A DNA stretch of 64,000 nucleotides from Budvicia aquatica DSM 5075 = ATCC 35567 (GCF_000427805.1 NZ_KE386588.1:177881-241880); one strand, 5' to 3'. Shown: positions 48,171 through 59,145, numbered from the stretch's first letter. Numbers and translations: made by a program. Notes: generated from the letters alone by a model not told the origin.

Positions 48171-51100
48171 CTACTTAACGTCTAAACGGGCCGGCGTCGA
48201 ACCAACAGACCGCCATTCAGGTTTATACATTGATTCCACCTGCGGAGCCGGAATGCTGTAGCTTCCCGGCGTAACCGCCCGCACTAAATACAGCAGCGTT
48301 ACCGGATAGTTACGGCTGCCGTCAACTTTCACAGCGGCAACATAGCGATCGTCACGGTATTCCTGATACTGAATTTCAGCACTCTGCATTTTACTTTGTA
48401 GCGTGGCTAGCTCACCGGCACTGTCACCCAGACTGGCACTGCTATCGCCAAGATTCTGATTTTCCAGTTCAAAACCGGCCGGTAGTAAATCCACAACCAA
48501 GGCATCGTTCACTTGACGATCGGCCCACAGATTTAAGTGAACCACCATCAGTTGGCCACTTTTCACCTGATTCAGCGCAACCGGAGAACCGTCCAGATTA
48601 AGGAAATTGCGCTCAATATGCAGATTATTGCTGACCGGAGTCGGCTGCTTCAATGGATAGCCGGTAATATCAACGCGAGGATAAACCGTCAGACCACCGG
48701 AGTTAGTCAGATTAATACCTTTCGCCAGTTGATTAGCATCATAGAGGAAAGAGACTGGTTTATTGTTTTCTACCTCTTTGCTTTCTACACCTGAAACGTC
48801 AACGCTCCAGTCTGCAGACTGCTTATTCAATAAATTCCGGCCGGCAAGATAAACGGCATTACGTTCTTGAGTAGAAAGATAACGCTCAGAGATAAGATTA
48901 TCTGATAGCCCCATCAATACGCTGCCTTGCTGTTCAGGCAGCAGATTGTACTCGTTTAATAACGACAGTATTAATGCGTTATCCCGTAATTCACTCCCGT
49001 AATCACCCAACCAAACATTACGTTGAGCGCCACCCATGGCTACGCCTTGCTTAATCGCCTGCGTGGCTTTTGGCATATCGCCCATTAGTTGCAGAGCTAC
49101 GCCCAATTGAACTAATGGTAAACCTGACATCGCTTCACCACGACGATCGTAAAGCTGGCGCAATGCCCCCAACGGAGCCTGCTGCTGGCGAGCTAATACC
49201 AGTCCGGCATAGGCCTGAACGGCAAAGCGCGAAGCATCAGCCGTCTTGCTGCTCTCACTATAGCGAGTTTCAATCTGATTACGGTCCTGCAGATAACGTA
49301 GCAGACGCTGATTTGCTTTGTTCAGCGCATCTTCCTGTACGGAATAACCTTGCTCACGGGCACGGATCAGGAAGTCGGTGACATAGGCTGTCAGCCAGTA
49401 CTCTTCATAGCCTTGCTTGTCCCAAAGTGCAAAGCTGCCGTTCCCTTTTTGCATTCCCAGCAAACGCTCAATACCGATATCGATATTTTTGCGACGAACA
49501 TCATCGCTGTCACTTTTAATTCCTAACGCAGCTAACTGAGCCTGATTAGAGTAAAGCGATGGATATAGCCCGCTGGTAGTCTGCTCAAGGCAACCATAAG
49601 GGTAGGCAAACAGCTCACGAATATGCTGTGCCACATTCAATGGCGGCGTGCCGGTTAAGGTCATTTGGCCTTCAATGGTAGAAGTCGCCAGTCCTTGTAA
49701 TGCATCAGGGGGTAATACCCAGTTTTGCCCGGAGCTTAATGTCATGGCATAGCTGTTAGTCTTAGCCGGCGTTGCCGGACGAACGCCTAATGTCCAGTGT
49801 CGTTCAATAACCATGGTTGGCTCATTAGGTAACACTAACCCATTAACCGTCACTTTAATGTCACCCTGACCAAATCCATTTAAGGCTTCAATCGGGATAC
49901 TTAACGTTTTACGCTGTCCTTTGGCTAGCTTCACGTTTTGCGTTGCTGTACCGGTCTGTTTAATCAAACCATTAGTCATAACTTTTACATCTAAGGTCTG
50001 TTCAGCGTCGGTTAGGTTACTCAGATCAAGCGCCAGAATACTGCGGTCACCACCGGCAATAAAGCGCGGCATAGACAGCTCAGCAATCAACGGTGCAGCG
50101 ACAATAATCTTGCTTTCAGCGCTGCCGAACTCTTCATCACTCCAGGCCTGAGCCATTAAGCGAAGCTCACCGTTAAAATCAGGAATAGGCAGTTTAATCT
50201 CGCCTTCACCTTTATCGTTCAGCACGACAGGTAGTGCCTGCTGCGCCACAATTTGGACCACGGTAACCGGTTTCTTACCACCGCGAGACAGCGCATCGTC
50301 TTCACCGTCACCGCCGAAGCTAAGTTTGGCTGTCTTCCCCTGCCCTTCAATCAGTTGACCATAAATATCCATCTGATCGACGCTGTAGCGTTTACGACCA
50401 AAGAAGGCTTCGTAAGGATCCGGCGTAACAAAATTAGTGATATTGAGCACGCCACTGTCTACCGCAGACAGCAGTACATTAATCGATTTCGGCAGCTCAC
50501 CCTCTTTCATTGAGGCTTTCACTTTTACCGTCAATGTTTGATTCGGGCGCATACGTTCAGGCGTACTTAGCGCTAAAAAAATCTTACGATTAATATCAAC
50601 CAACGGAAGATGTAACAGGCCAACTGCACGTTTCGGCGTTGCCTGTAACGTCTTATCTCCCGGGCGTACAACTAAAGCACTAATGTAGAGATCGTGGCGA
50701 TTCCACTCTTCATTGACCGGCACTTCAAAATCAGCGCCGCCTACCGGAACTTCAATCTCTTTCCACCATAGCGGGCCATCGCTAGACTCAAGCATCAGGT
50801 AACCTTTACCGGCTGTCGGAGCCTCAACGTTAACTTTTACTTTCTCTCCCGGTCTGTAGGCCGGTTTATCCAGTTTAAGCTTCACCTGATCCGGTCTTAA
50901 TGCACCGGTGCCATCGGTATTATCCTGCCAGCTATAGCCAGCCCAAAAACGCAGGCTACTGGTTACACCAGTGCTAGGATCTTCAACTTCAAGGCGATAA
51001 GAGCCCCACTCGACCGGATAGTTGACTTTAACAACCTGATCGGCAGCGATACTTTTTGTTTCTTGAGAAACAACCAGATCTTTCTGATCGTATTGGGAAC

Positions 51101-53111
51101 TCCAGCCACCATCAGATGACCACTCCCAGTAGTAATCACGACGTTCACGCACTAAGCGTACGTTCAGTGATTGAGCGGCAAGCTTATTACCGTTAGCGTC
51201 GGCATACACCACATCAAAACCGGCAAGGCTGTCGGAATCGACCATAAACTGAGGCTTATAACTATTGGATTTATAGTCATAGGTCTCTTTTTTAACGAAC
51301 AGAGGACGAATGCCCGGCATGGTTTTTGCCGGCCAAATGGCCTGCTCTGCCCGACGCGTCACAGGACGGCCGCCCGACTCCATCAGACTGGCTTGAATCA
51401 CCACTTTAAGCGGTGACTTCACCTTATCCCAACTGCTTGGTAGGGTGACGCTGGTTAAACCATCTTCATCTAACTTAAGATCAAACTCGTCAAGTGAACG
51501 GAAACCGTCGGTTTCCAGCACTGAACCAAACTCATATCCCGGTAGTTTAGCAACCGCATCTCTGGCCGGTCGCAGGAACATCTGCCCCTGCAGGCGATTG
51601 CCCGATGCGGGTGCGCCATAAAGATAGCGGCCGGTTACATCAAAAGTAATTTCCTGAGTTGGTGAAACCGGCTCGCTTTCAACAGACTTCAGCTCTAATG
51701 CCATACGTTCAGGCATAAAGTCTTCGACTTTAAACTTATAGAAACGCGGTTGTTTATCGCCTAGATTAAAGCGCAGTGACCATTCGCCGGTGGGTGCTCC
51801 GGCCGGAATCTCATATTGGTACTGGTATAAACCTTTATTTGGCTGCCAGACAAAGCTGCGGATCACCTGATTATCAGGTTTAAGAATATCGACTTTGATC
51901 GGCTGATCCGGTAGCCCGGCACCGTCAGAATCACGTAATAAGCCATTAACGATCAGTGTTTCACCCGGACGATAAAGATCTCTTGGGCCAAAGGTAAAGA
52001 ACTGAGTGGCATAACCTTCCGGGCCGGCAATATCAAACTCGGATAAATCCAGCGCTGACTTGGTTAAATCAATCATGCTGGTTTGACCGTCTTTAGTCGC
52101 CAGCATCACTTTTGCTTTAACGTCTTTAACTAACTGCGCATGGCCGTCTGATGAGGTTTTGGCCTGTGCCAGAGAATGACCTTTTTCATCAAACAGCTCA
52201 ATTTTGACGCCTTCAATACCTTGGCCACCTTCCAGCGCCTGAGTAAATACGTCAAGGCGGTCGTGGTAACGGTGAAAGGAAATACCAATGTCACTTAACG
52301 TAAAAATAGTCACCGGATTGCTGTACTGATAGGCGCCTGCTTCCTGCATCACGGCCAAATATACGCCCGGTTGACTTAACTCTTTCACGCCGTTTAGCGG
52401 CAGCAAAATTTGCTCACGCGTATTACGCTGTGGACTTAGATCAAAACGTCCGGTGTAAGCTAAAGTTGCTTTTTTCAGGAATTCATTTGATTCCCAATAG
52501 CTCTTAGCGCCAGTTCCTTCCCATTCGGCCAGAAACGCCGTCAGAGCTTCAGGCTTAATACGGAAAAAGTTAACGTCAACCTTATTCACGTTGAGAGCAA
52601 TCACCGGTAATCCGCTGATCACCTTGCTCGGTAATAAAGAGCCACGGCTGGCAAAGCCAACGGAAGGTTCGATATCACGGGTAGTCAGTTTTTGCTGTAG
52701 TTCTTTGCCCAGTTTAGCGCCGTTAACGCCGGCAAGATTTTTATCAACAGTCAGAATTAGCTTACGGGCGGGCTCCAAATGTCGGAGTCTAAGCTCAGTT
52801 TTACTGTCAGAAAGTTCCCATGCGCCGTCAACCTTTCCGCTGGTTTCGTCAACCAGATGCAGCAAAGAAGCAAACTGTTGGTTCGAGGCTACCGGAATGG
52901 AAAAGGTTACTACCATAGCACTGGCACCGTCTAACTGAACTTCGGAAGCATCCAGTATGGTGAACTCTTTACCGGCATAACGCTCAGCAGATTGTTCGGT
53001 GGTTTTACCAGCGGGTTCCGGGGCAGCATATAGCGGCGCAGAGACCAACCCAAGGCAGGAGGCAAAAAGTAAACTCTTTAGCCACATAAAATCAGAACTT
53101 CCCTGACGCAT
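48171..53111 (-). CDS. yfhM: Alpha-2-macroglobulin-like protein YfhM
   Basis: 1646 residues from ATG 53111 (AGAGAG eight bases upstream); a longer frame to 53219 enters a repeat. E. coli YfhM has 1653 residues and aligns throughout, for example VGFASRGSLLP and FGPRDLYRPGETL. The thioester motif YGCLEQT is intact (Cys about 1174), so it should trap proteases covalently in the periplasm. Odd point: E. coli YfhM is a lipoprotein, but here the signal reads LLFASCLGLVSAPLYAAPEP, with no good lipobox and a better signal peptidase I site after YAA. It may be a soluble periplasmic form. Confidence 0.96.
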   Translation of the reverse strand: MRQGSSDFMWLKSLLFASCLGLVSAPLYAAPEPAGKTTEQSAERYAGKEFTILDASEVQLDGASAMVVTFSIPVASNQQFASLLHLVDETSGKVDGAWELSDSKTELRLRHLEPARKLILTVDKNLAGVNGAKLGKELQQKLTTRDIEPSVGFASRGSLLPSKVISGLPVIALNVNKVDVNFFRIKPEALTAFLAEWEGTGAKSYWESNEFLKKATLAYTGRFDLSPQRNTREQILLPLNGVKELSQPGVYLAVMQEAGAYQYSNPVTIFTLSDIGISFHRYHDRLDVFTQALEGGQGIEGVKIELFDEKGHSLAQAKTSSDGHAQLVKDVKAKVMLATKDGQTSMIDLTKSALDLSEFDIAGPEGYATQFFTFGPRDLYRPGETLIVNGLLRDSDGAGLPDQPIKVDILKPDNQVIRSFVWQPNKGLYQYQYEIPAGAPTGEWSLRFNLGDKQPRFYKFKVEDFMPERMALELKSVESEPVSPTQEITFDVTGRYLYGAPASGNRLQGQMFLRPARDAVAKLPGYEFGSVLETDGFRSLDEFDLKLDEDGLTSVTLPSSWDKVKSPLKVVIQASLMESGGRPVTRRAEQAIWPAKTMPGIRPLFVKKETYDYKSNSYKPQFMVDSDSLAGFDVVYADANGNKLAAQSLNVRLVRERRDYYWEWSSDGGWSSQYDQKDLVVSQETKSIAADQVVKVNYPVEWGSYRLEVEDPSTGVTSSLRFWAGYSWQDNTDGTGALRPDQVKLKLDKPAYRPGEKVKVNVEAPTAGKGYLMLESSDGPLWWKEIEVPVGGADFEVPVNEEWNRHDLYISALVVRPGDKTLQATPKRAVGLLHLPLVDINRKIFLALSTPERMRPNQTLTVKVKASMKEGELPKSINVLLSAVDSGVLNITNFVTPDPYEAFFGRKRYSVDQMDIYGQLIEGQGKTAKLSFGGDGEDDALSRGGKKPVTVVQIVAQQALPVVLNDKGEGEIKLPIPDFNGELRLMAQAWSDEEFGSAESKIIVAAPLIAELSMPRFIAGGDRSILALDLSNLTDAEQTLDVKVMTNGLIKQTGTATQNVKLAKGQRKTLSIPIEALNGFGQGDIKVTVNGLVLPNEPTMVIERHWTLGVRPATPAKTNSYAMTLSSGQNWVLPPDALQGLATSTIEGQMTLTGTPPLNVAQHIRELFAYPYGCLEQTTSGLYPSLYSNQAQLAALGIKSDSDDVRRKNIDIGIERLLGMQKGNGSFALWDKQGYEEYWLTAYVTDFLIRAREQGYSVQEDALNKANQRLLRYLQDRNQIETRYSESSKTADASRFAVQAYAGLVLARQQQAPLGALRQLYDRRGEAMSGLPLVQLGVALQLMGDMPKATQAIKQGVAMGGAQRNVWLGDYGSELRDNALILSLLNEYNLLPEQQGSVLMGLSDNLISERYLSTQERNAVYLAGRNLLNKQSADWSVDVSGVESKEVENNKPVSFLYDANQLAKGINLTNSGGLTVYPRVDITGYPLKQPTPVSNNLHIERNFLNLDGSPVALNQVKSGQLMVVHLNLWADRQVNDALVVDLLPAGFELENQNLGDSSASLGDSAGELATLQSKMQSAEIQYQEYRDDRYVAAVKVDGSRNYPVTLLYLVRAVTPGSYSIPAPQVESMYKPEWRSVGSTPARLDVK

Positions 53112-53155
53112 AAGCGATTCTCTCTGAAAACGATCGGATAAAAATATATGAGTGG

Positions 53156-53226
53156 TATACCCCAAATCATTCGAGACGCTGTGAAGGGCGGCCGACACAG
53201 ATACAATTTGAAGTATCACGGGTATA
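53156..53226. repeat. Intergenic palindromic repeat, short copy
   Basis: 71 bases with ends TATACCCCAAATCATTCGAG and, reversed, TATACCCGTGATACTTCAAA. An internally deleted relative of the repeat at 2699-2824. It lies directly upstream of yfhM. Confidence 0.65.
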
Positions 53227-53301
53227 CAATACTAGCTCGATAACAATATAAATAATACTTAGCCCTTACGCATCTGAAAAGATAAGGATGCACATAAGGA
53301 A

Positions 53302-54165
53302 TTAGCTTTCGCTAAAAGTCAGCACAATCGGTAACGGAGGATTACTCCGGCGCTTTAACCTAGCCCACCATCCTTGAGAATCAGTGTGGCGATAAAATGC
53401 AGGATAGGATTTCATACCGCTGACAATGTGATCCATTCCTTCATTGTTTAATGCAATACAGCTTAATTCAACGTTTACCGGTAAAAGCTTAATTGATAAA
53501 TTTGTAATTTCCTCAATCAATCCGCTCCGTTCGGCATTATCAATACAGTCTAGTAACATTAGCAATGACCAACGCTCGGCCCCCATATTGACCATAGCTA
53601 ATCGACAATCTTTAATCTCTGGCTGGGAAACGCAATATTGATAGAGCGCTTTAGCAAACGTCACCGGCATATCTTGTGGCCTGATATTGTGGCCAGAAAA
53701 TGCTGAGGGATTAGCGTCCATTTCCGGCATCAAAGAAATAGTGATTAGCCGGTTCATTAACGAATGTTCCAGAATAACGAAATTATCCTCATCACCTATC
53801 AGGGCGGTATTAAAACGCTGCTGACGGGCAAATCCTATAATTGTCGAGCCACTCACTTCCAGATATTGTAATTTATCGGGTTGGTGAATTTTAGGTAGCG
53901 ATAAAGGCGGCACCCCTGGTTGATGACCTAAGGTCGCAAACAGAATAGGTAACTCAGTGGAATCCAAATCTTCAAGAATCAGATTAACCATCTCGCTATT
54001 ATTTTCATGGTTGGAAGAATCGCACAACACCCAAAAAAGATGTGGCTCAAAAGCCTCGAGAAAAGCTTCACATTGCTGTAAATAATGGTCGAGATCGCCA
54101 GTGCTAGAAGTATCAGATAACAGGTTTAACTGTTCGAGTAAGGAGTGGTCCATCAATTCATCCAT
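53302..54165 (-). CDS. SseB-like protein, divergent
   Basis: 287 residues, soluble, acidic N-terminus. It lies directly after pepB, where E. coli has sseB (enhanced serine sensitivity). Direct similarity is visible only near the C-terminus, where MKSYPAFYRH resembles the SseB pattern EHIAPFYERR, so the assignment rests on position plus a weak C-terminal match. Two ATG codons (54165 and 54153) are possible. E. coli sseA, normally next, is missing and a palindromic repeat stands in its place. Function unknown. Confidence 0.5.
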   Translation of the reverse strand: MDELMDHSLLEQLNLLSDTSSTGDLDHYLQQCEAFLEAFEPHLFWVLCDSSNHENNSEMVNLILEDLDSTELPILFATLGHQPGVPPLSLPKIHQPDKLQYLEVSGSTIIGFARQQRFNTALIGDEDNFVILEHSLMNRLITISLMPEMDANPSAFSGHNIRPQDMPVTFAKALYQYCVSQPEIKDCRLAMVNMGAERWSLLMLLDCIDNAERSGLIEEITNLSIKLLPVNVELSCIALNNEGMDHIVSGMKSYPAFYRHTDSQGWWARLKRRSNPPLPIVLTFSES

Positions 54166-54203
54166 GAGTGATATTTCTAAAGCACATCATTGTGCTTAAA
54201 TTC

Positions 54204-54227
54204 TGGCCAACCCTAACGGATTGGCCA
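54204..54227 (-). terminator. Hairpin after pepB
   Basis: TGGCCAA (54204-54210) pairs with TTGGCCA (54221-54227), with CC/GG inside. Weak T-tract; likely the end of the pepB transcript. Confidence 0.55.
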
Positions 54228-54255
54228 TCTTAAATCAACGAATAACGCTAAAGTA

Positions 54256-55551
54256 TTACTTAGCTTTTTGTAACAATAGATTAGCTATAGCCCGGACGCC
54301 TAAACCAGTGGCTCCGGCAGCCCATTGCTCAACGGCACCTTTGCGGTAAGTTGCAGAACAATCGATATGTAACCAGCCTTGCTGATAATTCTTCACAAAA
54401 TGGGACAGGAAGCCTGCCGCAGTACTGGCGCCCGCACTGTATGCAGCACCGGCCATATTGTTTAGTTCAGCAAAGTTAGACGGCAACTGACTACGATGGA
54501 ACTCGGCCAAAGGCAGACGCCAGAACGGCTCATTCTCACTGCTCGCACAGCTCAGCAGTTCATCAGACAGTTGGTCGTCAAAGCTTAGTAAAGCGTGATA
54601 ATCATTGCCTAATGCGGTCTTAGCTGCGCCGGTCAGCGTCGCACAATCAATAATCAACTGAGGATTTTGCGCTTCGGCATCAATAAGTCCGTCAGCGAGC
54701 ACCAGACGCCCTTCAGCATCGGTATTCATCACTTCAACCGTTTTACCATTGCGATAACGGATAATATCGCCGAGCTTAAACGCATTACCGCTGACCAGAT
54801 TATCTGCACAGCACAGGAATAGTTTTACTCGCTGATTTAAACCACGACTGATAGCCAGCGCCAGCGCACCGGTAATGGTTGCAGCGCCGCCCATATCAGA
54901 CTTCATTGAGTCCATAAATGCGCTTTGTTTCATGCTATATCCACCGGAATCAAAGGTAATACCTTTGCCGACCAGGCTGGCTAATACTGGCGCATCCGGG
55001 TTACCGGTTGGATTATAATCCAGCGCTAAAAATGCAGGTTCACGCACAGAGCCGCGGCCAACGGTATGAATCCCCATATAGCCCTGTTCACGCAGTGCCT
55101 CACCTTTAATAATACGATAGCTAACTGAATCACAAGACAGGCTGCAAAGCAGATCAATTGAACGCTTAACCAGTTGCTCAGGCCCTAACTCTTCCGCTGA
55201 CATGTTGATGGTGTCACGTACCCAGTCAATAATCCGCAGACGACGTTCTAACTCTTGTTGGTCTTGGGCATCTAACTCAGCCCATTCAACTTTTCGCTCA
55301 CCTTTTGGCCCGCGAAAACCCTGCCAAAAACTCCAGCTTCGCTCTAAATCCCAGCCGTCACCAACAAGCTTAACCTGCTTAATACCTTGTCCATCCAGCT
55401 TACGCCCGGCACGTTGCATCGCACCTAGCTTGCCATTACCACTCAGATGAATAGTCATACCATCATTATTTGCGCTTAACAGCGCTTTTTCACCCCAGAC
55501 AGCACTGGCAGGCTCATGGGAAATCGAAACAGGCATAAATTGATTGGTCAT
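54256..55551 (-). CDS. pepB: Peptidase B, M17 aminopeptidase
   Basis: 431 residues against 427 in E. coli. The M17 signature [14 protein letters not shown] (about residues 277-290) gives the metal ligands and catalytic Arg; the upstream [13 protein letters not shown] holds the Lys and Asp ligands. It removes N-terminal residues from peptides in the cytoplasm with two metal ions. Located after iscX, as in E. coli. Confidence 0.97.
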   Translation of the reverse strand: MTNQFMPVSISHEPASAVWGEKALLSANNDGMTIHLSGNGKLGAMQRAGRKLDGQGIKQVKLVGDGWDLERSWSFWQGFRGPKGERKVEWAELDAQDQQELERRLRIIDWVRDTINMSAEELGPEQLVKRSIDLLCSLSCDSVSYRIIKGEALREQGYMGIHTVGRGSVREPAFLALDYNPTGNPDAPVLASLVGKGITFDSGGYSMKQSAFMDSMKSDMGGAATITGALALAISRGLNQRVKLFLCCADNLVSGNAFKLGDIIRYRNGKTVEVMNTDAEGRLVLADGLIDAEAQNPQLIIDCATLTGAAKTALGNDYHALLSFDDQLSDELLSCASSENEPFWRLPLAEFHRSQLPSNFAELNNMAGAAYSAGASTAAGFLSHFVKNYQQGWLHIDCSATYRKGAVEQWAAGATGLGVRAIANLLLQKAK

Positions 55552-55604
55552 TTTTTATTGCTCCCGATTTTTTATTTTTAATCTTGTGATGGATAGAAAA
55601 TTAA

Positions 55605-55661
55605 TATACCCGAAATAAATCAAGGTGAATGACCGCAGCCAACGCACCCGCGACGGGTATA
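55605..55661. repeat. Intergenic palindromic repeat, internally deleted copy
   Basis: 57 bases with TATACCCG at the left and CGGGTATA at the right. The stretch GCAGCCAACGCAC is an internal part of the full-size family. It sits between pepB and the end of the isc operon. Confidence 0.5.
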
Positions 55662-55689
55662 ATTAGGGCCACCCTAAGGTGACCCTAAT
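55662..55689 (-). terminator. Terminator at the end of the isc operon
   Basis: ATTAGGG-C-CACC (55662-55673) pairs with GGTG-A-CCCTAAT (55678-55689), nine bases after the iscX stop. T-tract short. Confidence 0.65.
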
Positions 55690-55698
55690 CGATATCAT

Positions 55699-55899
55699 TT
55701 ACTCGGCTTCATCCAACCAAACCAGTAAAATAGCTTCTAATACTTTTTCGTTTGAAGCTTCAGGATCGTCATTGAAATCCTCAAGCTCACAGACCCAGCG
55801 GTGTAAGTCAGTAAACCGTACCGTTTTTGGATCTAAATCGGGAAACTGGTCATATAAGGCTTCACCAATTTCACGCGTATTTTGCCATGTTAAATTCAT
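55699..55899 (-). CDS. iscX: IscX (YfhJ)
   Basis: 66 residues from ATG 55899 with GGAG just before, the E. coli length; a longer frame to 55959 is disregarded. The sequence [20 protein letters not shown] matches E. coli IscX. It is a small acidic partner of IscS that tunes iron-sulfur assembly, possibly as an iron sensor. Last gene of the operon. Confidence 0.97.
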   Translation of the reverse strand: MNLTWQNTREIGEALYDQFPDLDPKTVRFTDLHRWVCELEDFNDDPEASNEKVLEAILLVWLDEAE

Positions 55900-55955
55900 T
55901 ACTCCGGCCCTCATCAAGTCAGGCGTTACCGATTTAGTAACAACAGATTTAAGGA

Positions 55956-56291
55956 TCAATGCTCGCGTGCGTGATTAACCGTATAGCGAGGCAGCTCTAC
56001 AACTAAATCTTCGTTAGCGACTTTAGCCTGGCAGCTGAGGCGGCTTTCTGGCTCTAACCCCCATGCTTTATCCAGCATGTCATCTTCCAGCTCGCTGCTT
56101 TCATCCAGAGAATCAAAGCCTTCACGCACAACGCAATGGCAAGTGGTACATGCGCAGGACATTTCACACGCGTGCTCAACTTCAATACCGTTACGTAATG
56201 CGGCATCTAATATGGTCTCGCCCTCTTTGGCTTCAACAACGGCACCTTCCGGACACAGGTCCTGATGGGGCAGAAAAACTATCTTAGGCAT
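55956..56291 (-). CDS. fdx: Ferredoxin, [2Fe-2S], ISC type
   Basis: 111 residues. Four Cys ligands are seen in [12 protein letters not shown] (42, 48, 51 in E. coli numbering) and LSCQAK (about 87). It supplies electrons to IscS/IscU. It starts two bases after the hscA stop. Confidence 0.98.
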   Translation of the reverse strand: MPKIVFLPHQDLCPEGAVVEAKEGETILDAALRNGIEVEHACEMSCACTTCHCVVREGFDSLDESSELEDDMLDKAWGLEPESRLSCQAKVANEDLVVELPRYTVNHAREH

Positions 56292-56293
56292 GC

Positions 56294-58144
56294 TTAAACC
56301 TCATCTACAGAATGACCCGCCAAAGCGCGGCGAATGGAAGAGTCCATTCTGCGGGCGGCAAAATCTTGGGTGACTGAATCCAGCGCCTTGATAGACGCCT
56401 CAATAGCGGCAGGGTCATCGCCCTGTGCAATAGCTTCTAACTGAACAATTCCGGCATTAATTTGGCTAAGCTCTGCTTCATTTAGCAGATCTGCATCGCT
56501 GTTAAGAGCAGCAATTAAGCTCTCAAGTACGCGAGCTGCTTCAACTTTTTGCTCAGCTAACATACGGGCATTAATATCCTGCTGCGCATTAGCCATCGAA
56601 TCTTTAATCATGGTAGCAATTTCATCATCGCTTAAACCATAAGATGGTTTGACCTGAATAGATGCCTGAACGTTGGTCGATTTTTCCATCGCGGTCACGC
56701 TGAGTAAACCATCGGCGTCAACCTGATAGGTCACTCGGATATGAGCGCCACCGGCAGGCATCGCAGGTAAACCGCGCAGCGTGAATCGAGCCAGAGAGCG
56801 GCAGTCATCAACCAGTTCACGCTCACCTTGCAAAACGTGCACCATCATGGCCGTTTGACCATCTTTAAACGTCGTAAATTCCTGAGCCCTGGCTGCCGGA
56901 ATCGTGGTATTGCGCGGAATAATTTTTTCAACCAATCCGCCCATAGTCTCAATGCCCAATGACAAAGGAATGACATCGAGCAGTAACATATCAGAATCCG
57001 GCTTATTGCCGACCAGAATATCTGCCTGAATAGCGGCACCGATCGCCACCACTCTATCCGGGTCAATCGAAGTTAACGGCGTGCGGCCAAAAAACTCACC
57101 AACCATCGAACGAACCAGAGGGACTCGAGTCGACCCGCCTACCATCACCACTTGCAAAACTTCATCGGCGGTAACGCCCGCATCTTTTAAGGTCCGGCGG
57201 CACGACATCAGGGTTTTCTTAACTAGCTGAGCAATTAAGCTATCAAACTGTTCACGGGTAACCTCCCCCTGCCAGTCGCCAATCTTAACCTCGGTACTGT
57301 CACTCATGCTCAGCGCAATCTTAGCGGCAATCGCCGTATCTAATAGCTGGCGCTGTACCTGATGATCGCTGTGTTCACCTAATCCGGCTTGCTCACGCAG
57401 CCAGTCAGCCAGTAGATGGTCGAAATCATCGCCACCGAGAGCAGAATCACCGCCGGTCGCCAGCACTTCAAATACGCCACGGCTCAAACGCAAAATAGAA
57501 ATATCAAAAGTACCGCCACCCAGATCGTAAACGGCAATAATACCTTCCTGACCTGAATCCAGACCATAAGCAATAGCCGCAGCAGTCGGTTCATTCAGCA
57601 AACGCAGAATATGCAACCCTGCAAGACGGGCGGCATCTTTAGTACCTTGGCGCTGAGCGTCATCAAAATAGGCAGGCACGGTAATGACTACGCCTTCCAG
57701 CTCGCCCGCTAACGTTTCCTTAGCCCGTTTAGCCAGTGCCGACAGTATTTCAGCCGAAACCTGAACCGGATTAACCACCCCGCTAGCCGTAACGATTGTC
57801 GGTAATCCATTCTCACTTGGCTGCAGTTGATAAGGTAAATTAGGGTAACGTTGAACGATGTCGTTCAGCGAACGGCCCATCATACGTTTGACGGAACTCA
57901 CTGTATTTGAAGGGTCGCGCGCAGCCTGAGCGCGAGCGTCCCAACCAACGTCAATGGCATCCGTCTGATAATGAACCACTGAAGGTAAAAGGTGGCGACC
58001 TTGCTCATCAGGAAGTGTTTCAGCTTGTCCACTACGGACAGTGGCAACCAAAGAATTAGTCGTGCCAAGATCAATACCGGCTGCAAGCCGGCGTTGATGT
58101 GGAGCCGCGGTTAATCCGGGCTCACTTATTTGTAATAAAGCCAT
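56294..58144 (-). CDS. hscA: HSP70-type chaperone HscA
   Basis: 616 residues, as in E. coli. The ATPase domain begins [17 protein letters not shown] and holds [14 protein letters not shown]; the substrate domain starts near residue 390 and binds the LPPVK motif of IscU. It drives release of clusters from IscU with HscB. Located 12 bases after hscB. Confidence 0.98.
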   Translation of the reverse strand: MALLQISEPGLTAAPHQRRLAAGIDLGTTNSLVATVRSGQAETLPDEQGRHLLPSVVHYQTDAIDVGWDARAQAARDPSNTVSSVKRMMGRSLNDIVQRYPNLPYQLQPSENGLPTIVTASGVVNPVQVSAEILSALAKRAKETLAGELEGVVITVPAYFDDAQRQGTKDAARLAGLHILRLLNEPTAAAIAYGLDSGQEGIIAVYDLGGGTFDISILRLSRGVFEVLATGGDSALGGDDFDHLLADWLREQAGLGEHSDHQVQRQLLDTAIAAKIALSMSDSTEVKIGDWQGEVTREQFDSLIAQLVKKTLMSCRRTLKDAGVTADEVLQVVMVGGSTRVPLVRSMVGEFFGRTPLTSIDPDRVVAIGAAIQADILVGNKPDSDMLLLDVIPLSLGIETMGGLVEKIIPRNTTIPAARAQEFTTFKDGQTAMMVHVLQGERELVDDCRSLARFTLRGLPAMPAGGAHIRVTYQVDADGLLSVTAMEKSTNVQASIQVKPSYGLSDDEIATMIKDSMANAQQDINARMLAEQKVEAARVLESLIAALNSDADLLNEAELSQINAGIVQLEAIAQGDDPAAIEASIKALDSVTQDFAARRMDSSIRRALAGHSVDEV

Positions 58145-58156
58145 GTTCAGTATCCG

Positions 58157-58675
58157 TCAGGAGTCCAGCAGCTTTTCTTCCAGCTGCTCTACTTGCTGTT
58201 GAAGCTTATCCAGAAAGCGTAGTTTACGGACTGTATCCGTCGCTGTCTGCCAATTCTCATCATCTAATTCTTTGACTAGCTGTTCACTGCGCTGGCGAGT
58301 CATTTTTTCTACCCACTGGCTAAAACTAGCCAGTGCAGATTCTGCATCTGATTTACGCTCAATGGCATCTAACTCTTCACGCAATTCCAACTGCTCCATA
58401 AGAAAAGCAGTATCGTGCATGGTTTGTTGTTCATTTCTTACGTCGAAGCCTTTGAGAGACAGCAGATACTCTGCCCGCCGCAGCGGATTTTTTAACGTTT
58501 GGTAAGCGTCATTGATGGTCGCTGCCTGTTGAATCGACTGAAGTCGATCGCTGTCAGAAGCGGTAGCATAACGATCGGGGTGATACTGGCGCTGAAGTTC
58601 TTGATAACGGGCGGAGAGCGATGGGGTATCCACAACAAAATGGATGGGTAAGTTGAATAGAGTGAAATAATCCAT
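58157..58675 (-). CDS. hscB: J-domain co-chaperone HscB
   Basis: 172 residues. J-domain with the HPD triad in QYHPDRYAT (about residues 31-39), then a three-helix IscU-binding domain. It brings IscU to HscA and stimulates ATP hydrolysis. A 122-base gap with hairpins separates it from iscA. Confidence 0.98.
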   Translation of the reverse strand: MDYFTLFNLPIHFVVDTPSLSARYQELQRQYHPDRYATASDSDRLQSIQQAATINDAYQTLKNPLRRAEYLLSLKGFDVRNEQQTMHDTAFLMEQLELREELDAIERKSDAESALASFSQWVEKMTRQRSEQLVKELDDENWQTATDTVRKLRFLDKLQQQVEQLEEKLLDS

Positions 58676-58706
58676 GACATGCTCTGATGATAGTAGTTGG
58701 GCGAAA

Positions 58707-58785
58707 GCTCCTTCACCACCAAGTGAAGTAAAGGAGCAACGGTATAGTCAAAACTTAAAATACGCTGTGTATGCCGTTGGCATAC
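58707..58785 (-). other. Two hairpins between iscA and hscB
   Basis: GCTCCTT (58707-58713) pairs with AAGGAGC (58731-58737), with TTCAC/GTGAA inside; GTATGCC (58769-58775) pairs with GGCATAC (58779-58785). No long T-tract follows, so they may set differential expression of iscRSUA and hscBA rather than stop transcription. Confidence 0.5.
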
Positions 58786-58797
58786 TACGAAAGCAGA

Positions 58798-59121
58798 CTA
58801 GACGTTAAAACTTTCGCCACAACCACATTCACTAGAAATGTTCGGGTTATTAAATTTAAACCCTTCGTTCAGGCCTTCTTTAACAAAATCAAGCTCGGTG
58901 CCGTCCAGATAAACCAGACTTTTTGCATCAACAATTACCTTAACGCCTTTGTCTTCGAATACCGTATCTTCATCGAATAATTCGTCAACAAACTCAAGAA
59001 CGTAAGCCATTCCGGAGCAGCCCGACGTTCTTACCCCAAGGCGAAGGCCGACGCCTTTTCCCCGGTTAGTTAAAAAAGTCTGAACACGCTGCGCTGCGCT
59101 GTCGCTCATGGTAATCGCCAT
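58798..59121 (-). CDS. iscA: A-type iron-sulfur carrier IscA
   Basis: 107 residues from ATG 59121, the E. coli length. The three conserved Cys are in TSGCSGMAY (about 35) and ECGCGES (99, 101). It receives and delivers iron-sulfur clusters. It follows iscU by 24 bases. Confidence 0.98.
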   Translation of the reverse strand: MAITMSDSAAQRVQTFLTNRGKGVGLRLGVRTSGCSGMAYVLEFVDELFDEDTVFEDKGVKVIVDAKSLVYLDGTELDFVKEGLNEGFKFNNPNISSECGCGESFNV

Positions 59122-59145
59122 AACCAAACCTCAATTTTTTAGTTC

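Noticed and set aside
53112-53219. N-terminal extension of YfhM
   Set aside because: It reads into the repeat at 53156-53226; the ATG at 53111 has a ribosome binding site and is directly before the signal peptide.
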